From assembly GCA_050014815.1 (NCBI GenBank), contig JBEKCP010000383.1, forward strand, positions 1 to 6,119: a stretch of DNA of 6,119 nucleotides. Reading direction: 5' to 3'. The DNA is from JBEKCP01 sp050014815 (lineage in GTDB: Bacteria > Planctomycetota > Planctomycetia > Pirellulales > Thermoguttaceae). Numbering within the stretch: position 1 is the first letter of the stretch; each line of letters begins with the position of its first letter. The notes beneath the pieces are model-generated. The model ran no database searches. It was not told where the DNA came from and saw only the letters and a list, made by a program, of their open reading frames with translations. Shown here one piece after another: positions 5,139-6,119 of the stretch. The position numbers and the translations under genes are program-made.

Positions 5139-5262
5139 GTGTGGTGTCGCACTCCGCGCCGGAGTACCGCGCGGCTTCCTGGGATCGGTTATTGGGCCGG
5201 ACCGCCGGATTGACGGCCGCCACCTCTGCGTTTTGAGAATCTTCTTCACGATGAGGGAGACC

Positions 5263-5296
5263 TTGACGCCGCAGGTCGAGTGGCGTACCCTATATT
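5263..5296 (+). promoter_or_regulatory. Tentative promoter of the nucleotidyltransferase-HEPN pair
   Basis: TTGACG at 5263-5268 is a good -35. The AT-rich TATATT at 5291-5296 is the best -10-like word but is 22 nt away, too far for a standard promoter. TACCCT at 5286-5291 is at the ideal 17 nt but matches poorly. One of these probably serves the pair, since it is the only candidate between the divergent RNA promoter and the start. Confidence 0.3.
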
Positions 5297-5344
5297 CAGG
5301 TGGTGCGATGATTGTCGTCGCTTGTTGCCGATCGGTTTGCCGTC

Positions 5345-5695
5345 ATGGAATCGCCTGACACCAGTCAATCGAGGATATCTCCCGATCCTTGCGTGATCGA
5401 GTTGCGCGAGGTGCTCCAGTCGGCGCTGGGCGAGAATTTCGTGCGGCTGTACCACTACGGATCGCGCGTCGGGGGCGGCGCGGACCGCGATTCCGACTAC
5501 GACGTGCTATGCGTGACGCGGCGACCTCTTAGCCCCCGCGAGATGGATGAGGTGATGGACCGGAGGATCGATCTCCAGCTTGACCGCGACGTATTCTTCG
5601 ACCTCCACTTCTTTACGAGCGATGAGATCGAGTCGCCGCCCATCGAGTGCCTTATCTTTCTCACGCATGCCACGAGCGACGGAATCCTTGTATGA
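5345..5695 (+). CDS. Minimal nucleotidyltransferase, MntA-like (putative antitoxin)
   Basis: A 116-residue protein of the polymerase-beta nucleotidyltransferase fold. The pattern GS-x10-DxD that defines MntA-type enzymes is complete: G39-S40 (YHYGSR), then D51 and D53 (DSDYDVL). A third acidic residue, D86 (VFFDLHFF), is in the expected strand for metal binding. Characterised MntA antitoxins transfer AMP to the partner HEPN toxin and silence its RNase activity; that role is inferred here from the motif and the gene pair. I chose ATG 5345, which leaves a normal 38-residue lead before the GS motif, but it lacks a Shine-Dalgarno. An in-frame TTG at 5312 with AGGTGG eight bases upstream would add 11 residues and is a real alternative. 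The stop overlaps the next gene's start as ATGA (5692-5695), so the two are probably made in a fixed ratio. Confidence 0.85.
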   Translation: MESPDTSQSRISPDPCVIELREVLQSALGENFVRLYHYGSRVGGGADRDSDYDVLCVTRRPLSPREMDEVMDRRIDLQLDRDVFFDLHFFTSDEIESPPIECLIFLTHATSDGILV

Positions 5696-6087
5696 CGCCA
5701 GACGAGCGGCGCGAAGCAATCGAGGCATGGCTCCTCAAGGCGGAGGAGGGGTTGGCGGATGCCGCCATTCTGCTGGATCGAGCCTCCCGCGGCGGCGCAA
5801 TGAATCGTTGCTACTATGCGATGTTCTCCGCGGCCTGCGCGTTGGTCGTCCGCGATGGGCTTGCGTTGCACAAGCACCGCGCCGTGATCTCGCACGTGCA
5901 GCGCGAGTATGTGAGGACGGGCCGGATTCCTGAGGAGTCGGGCAGGGCCCTGTTGACAGCGTTCGACCGCCGAACCGAGGCTGATTATCACGCGATGGTA
6001 CGATTCAGCGTCGAGGATACTTCCAAAACTCTTGAGCAAGCGCGCCGCTTCGTGGCCGAGGTGAGGGCGCTGGTCGCGAAGGCGTGA
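5692..6087 (+). CDS. HEPN domain protein, HepT-like (putative toxin RNase)
   Basis: A 131-residue, mostly helical protein whose features fit the HEPN domain family that pairs with minimal nucleotidyltransferases: a first helix rich in KAEEGLADAAILL, the second-helix signature MNRCYYAMFSAACALV at residues 37-52, the HKHRAVISHVQREYVRTG segment at 60-77, and R-x-E-A-D-Y near 94-99. HEPN toxins cut RNA with an R-x4-6-H pair; two candidates are visible, R63-x4-H68 and R94-x5-H100. Neither is followed by the Tyr of the RX4HXY motif that MntA modifies in the studied HepT, so catalytic activity is uncertain. The start ATG lies in the ATGA overlap with the upstream gene; a 15-residue longer frame exists but overlaps that gene's coding end. 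The family also includes pairs with no proven toxicity. The last 32 bases of the window after the stop show nothing. Confidence 0.85.
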   Translation: MTPDERREAIEAWLLKAEEGLADAAILLDRASRGGAMNRCYYAMFSAACALVVRDGLALHKHRAVISHVQREYVRTGRIPEESGRALLTAFDRRTEADYHAMVRFSVEDTSKTLEQARRFVAEVRALVAKA

Positions 6088-6119
6088 CGCGGACGCGCAG
6101 ACGCGATGGCGTACTCAGT

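Noticed and set aside
4893..5249. 118-codon minus-strand ORF with a GTG start
   Set aside because: It runs through the predicted RNA promoter, hairpins and U-tract, has no Shine-Dalgarno and no recognisable domain.

Overview
This is a GC-rich bacterial window, most likely from a planctomycete. The basis for that is a tryptophan/proline-rich membrane start (WYRLTPDR...LLALEGFLFLSERF) joined to a leucine-rich repeat, a PH-like domain fused to an ABC exporter, and several families of dispersed palindromes in and between genes. The lineage call rests on family knowledge, not on a marker gene.

Layout, left to right. Positions 1-327 (minus) hold the N-terminal 109 codons of a DnaJ/CbpA-type co-chaperone, cut by the window edge, with a good sigma70-like promoter lying almost on its start codon. 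Positions 328-691 have no gene but carry an 18-bp palindrome and a 141-bp nested palindromic element: two inverted 22-bp copies around a perfect 24-bp hairpin. Positions 692-949 (minus; 958 with the alternative start) encode a short membrane/LRR protein that looks like the two ends of a longer protein joined by an internal deletion. Positions 1044-2456 (minus) encode an NtrC-type sigma54-dependent response regulator with unusual ATPase residues and a dispersed DNA repeat translated in its last linker. Positions 2453-4738 (minus) encode a half-size ABC exporter with an N-terminal PH-like domain. Its stop overlaps the regulator's start by 4 bp (ATGA), so the two are probably co-translated. I place its start at a TTG with a GGAG ribosome binding site, not at the longer upstream TTG.

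Positions 4739-5344 form a divergent intergenic region. It contains an imperfect inverted repeat of a dispersed type and, on the minus strand, a self-contained unit: a TTGACA promoter, a compact hairpin beginning at the predicted transcript start, and a long bulged stem ending in U7. This reads as an undescribed structured RNA of about 115 nt, either a free small RNA or an attenuator leader for the ABC/regulator operon. It is the most interesting object in the window. Positions 5345-6087 (plus) encode a minimal nucleotidyltransferase and a HEPN protein overlapping by ATGA, a MntA/HepT-like toxin-antitoxin candidate.

No tRNA, rRNA, CRISPR array or complete insertion sequence was seen. The very long plus-strand ORFs opposite the regulator and the transporter are GC-bias shadows.
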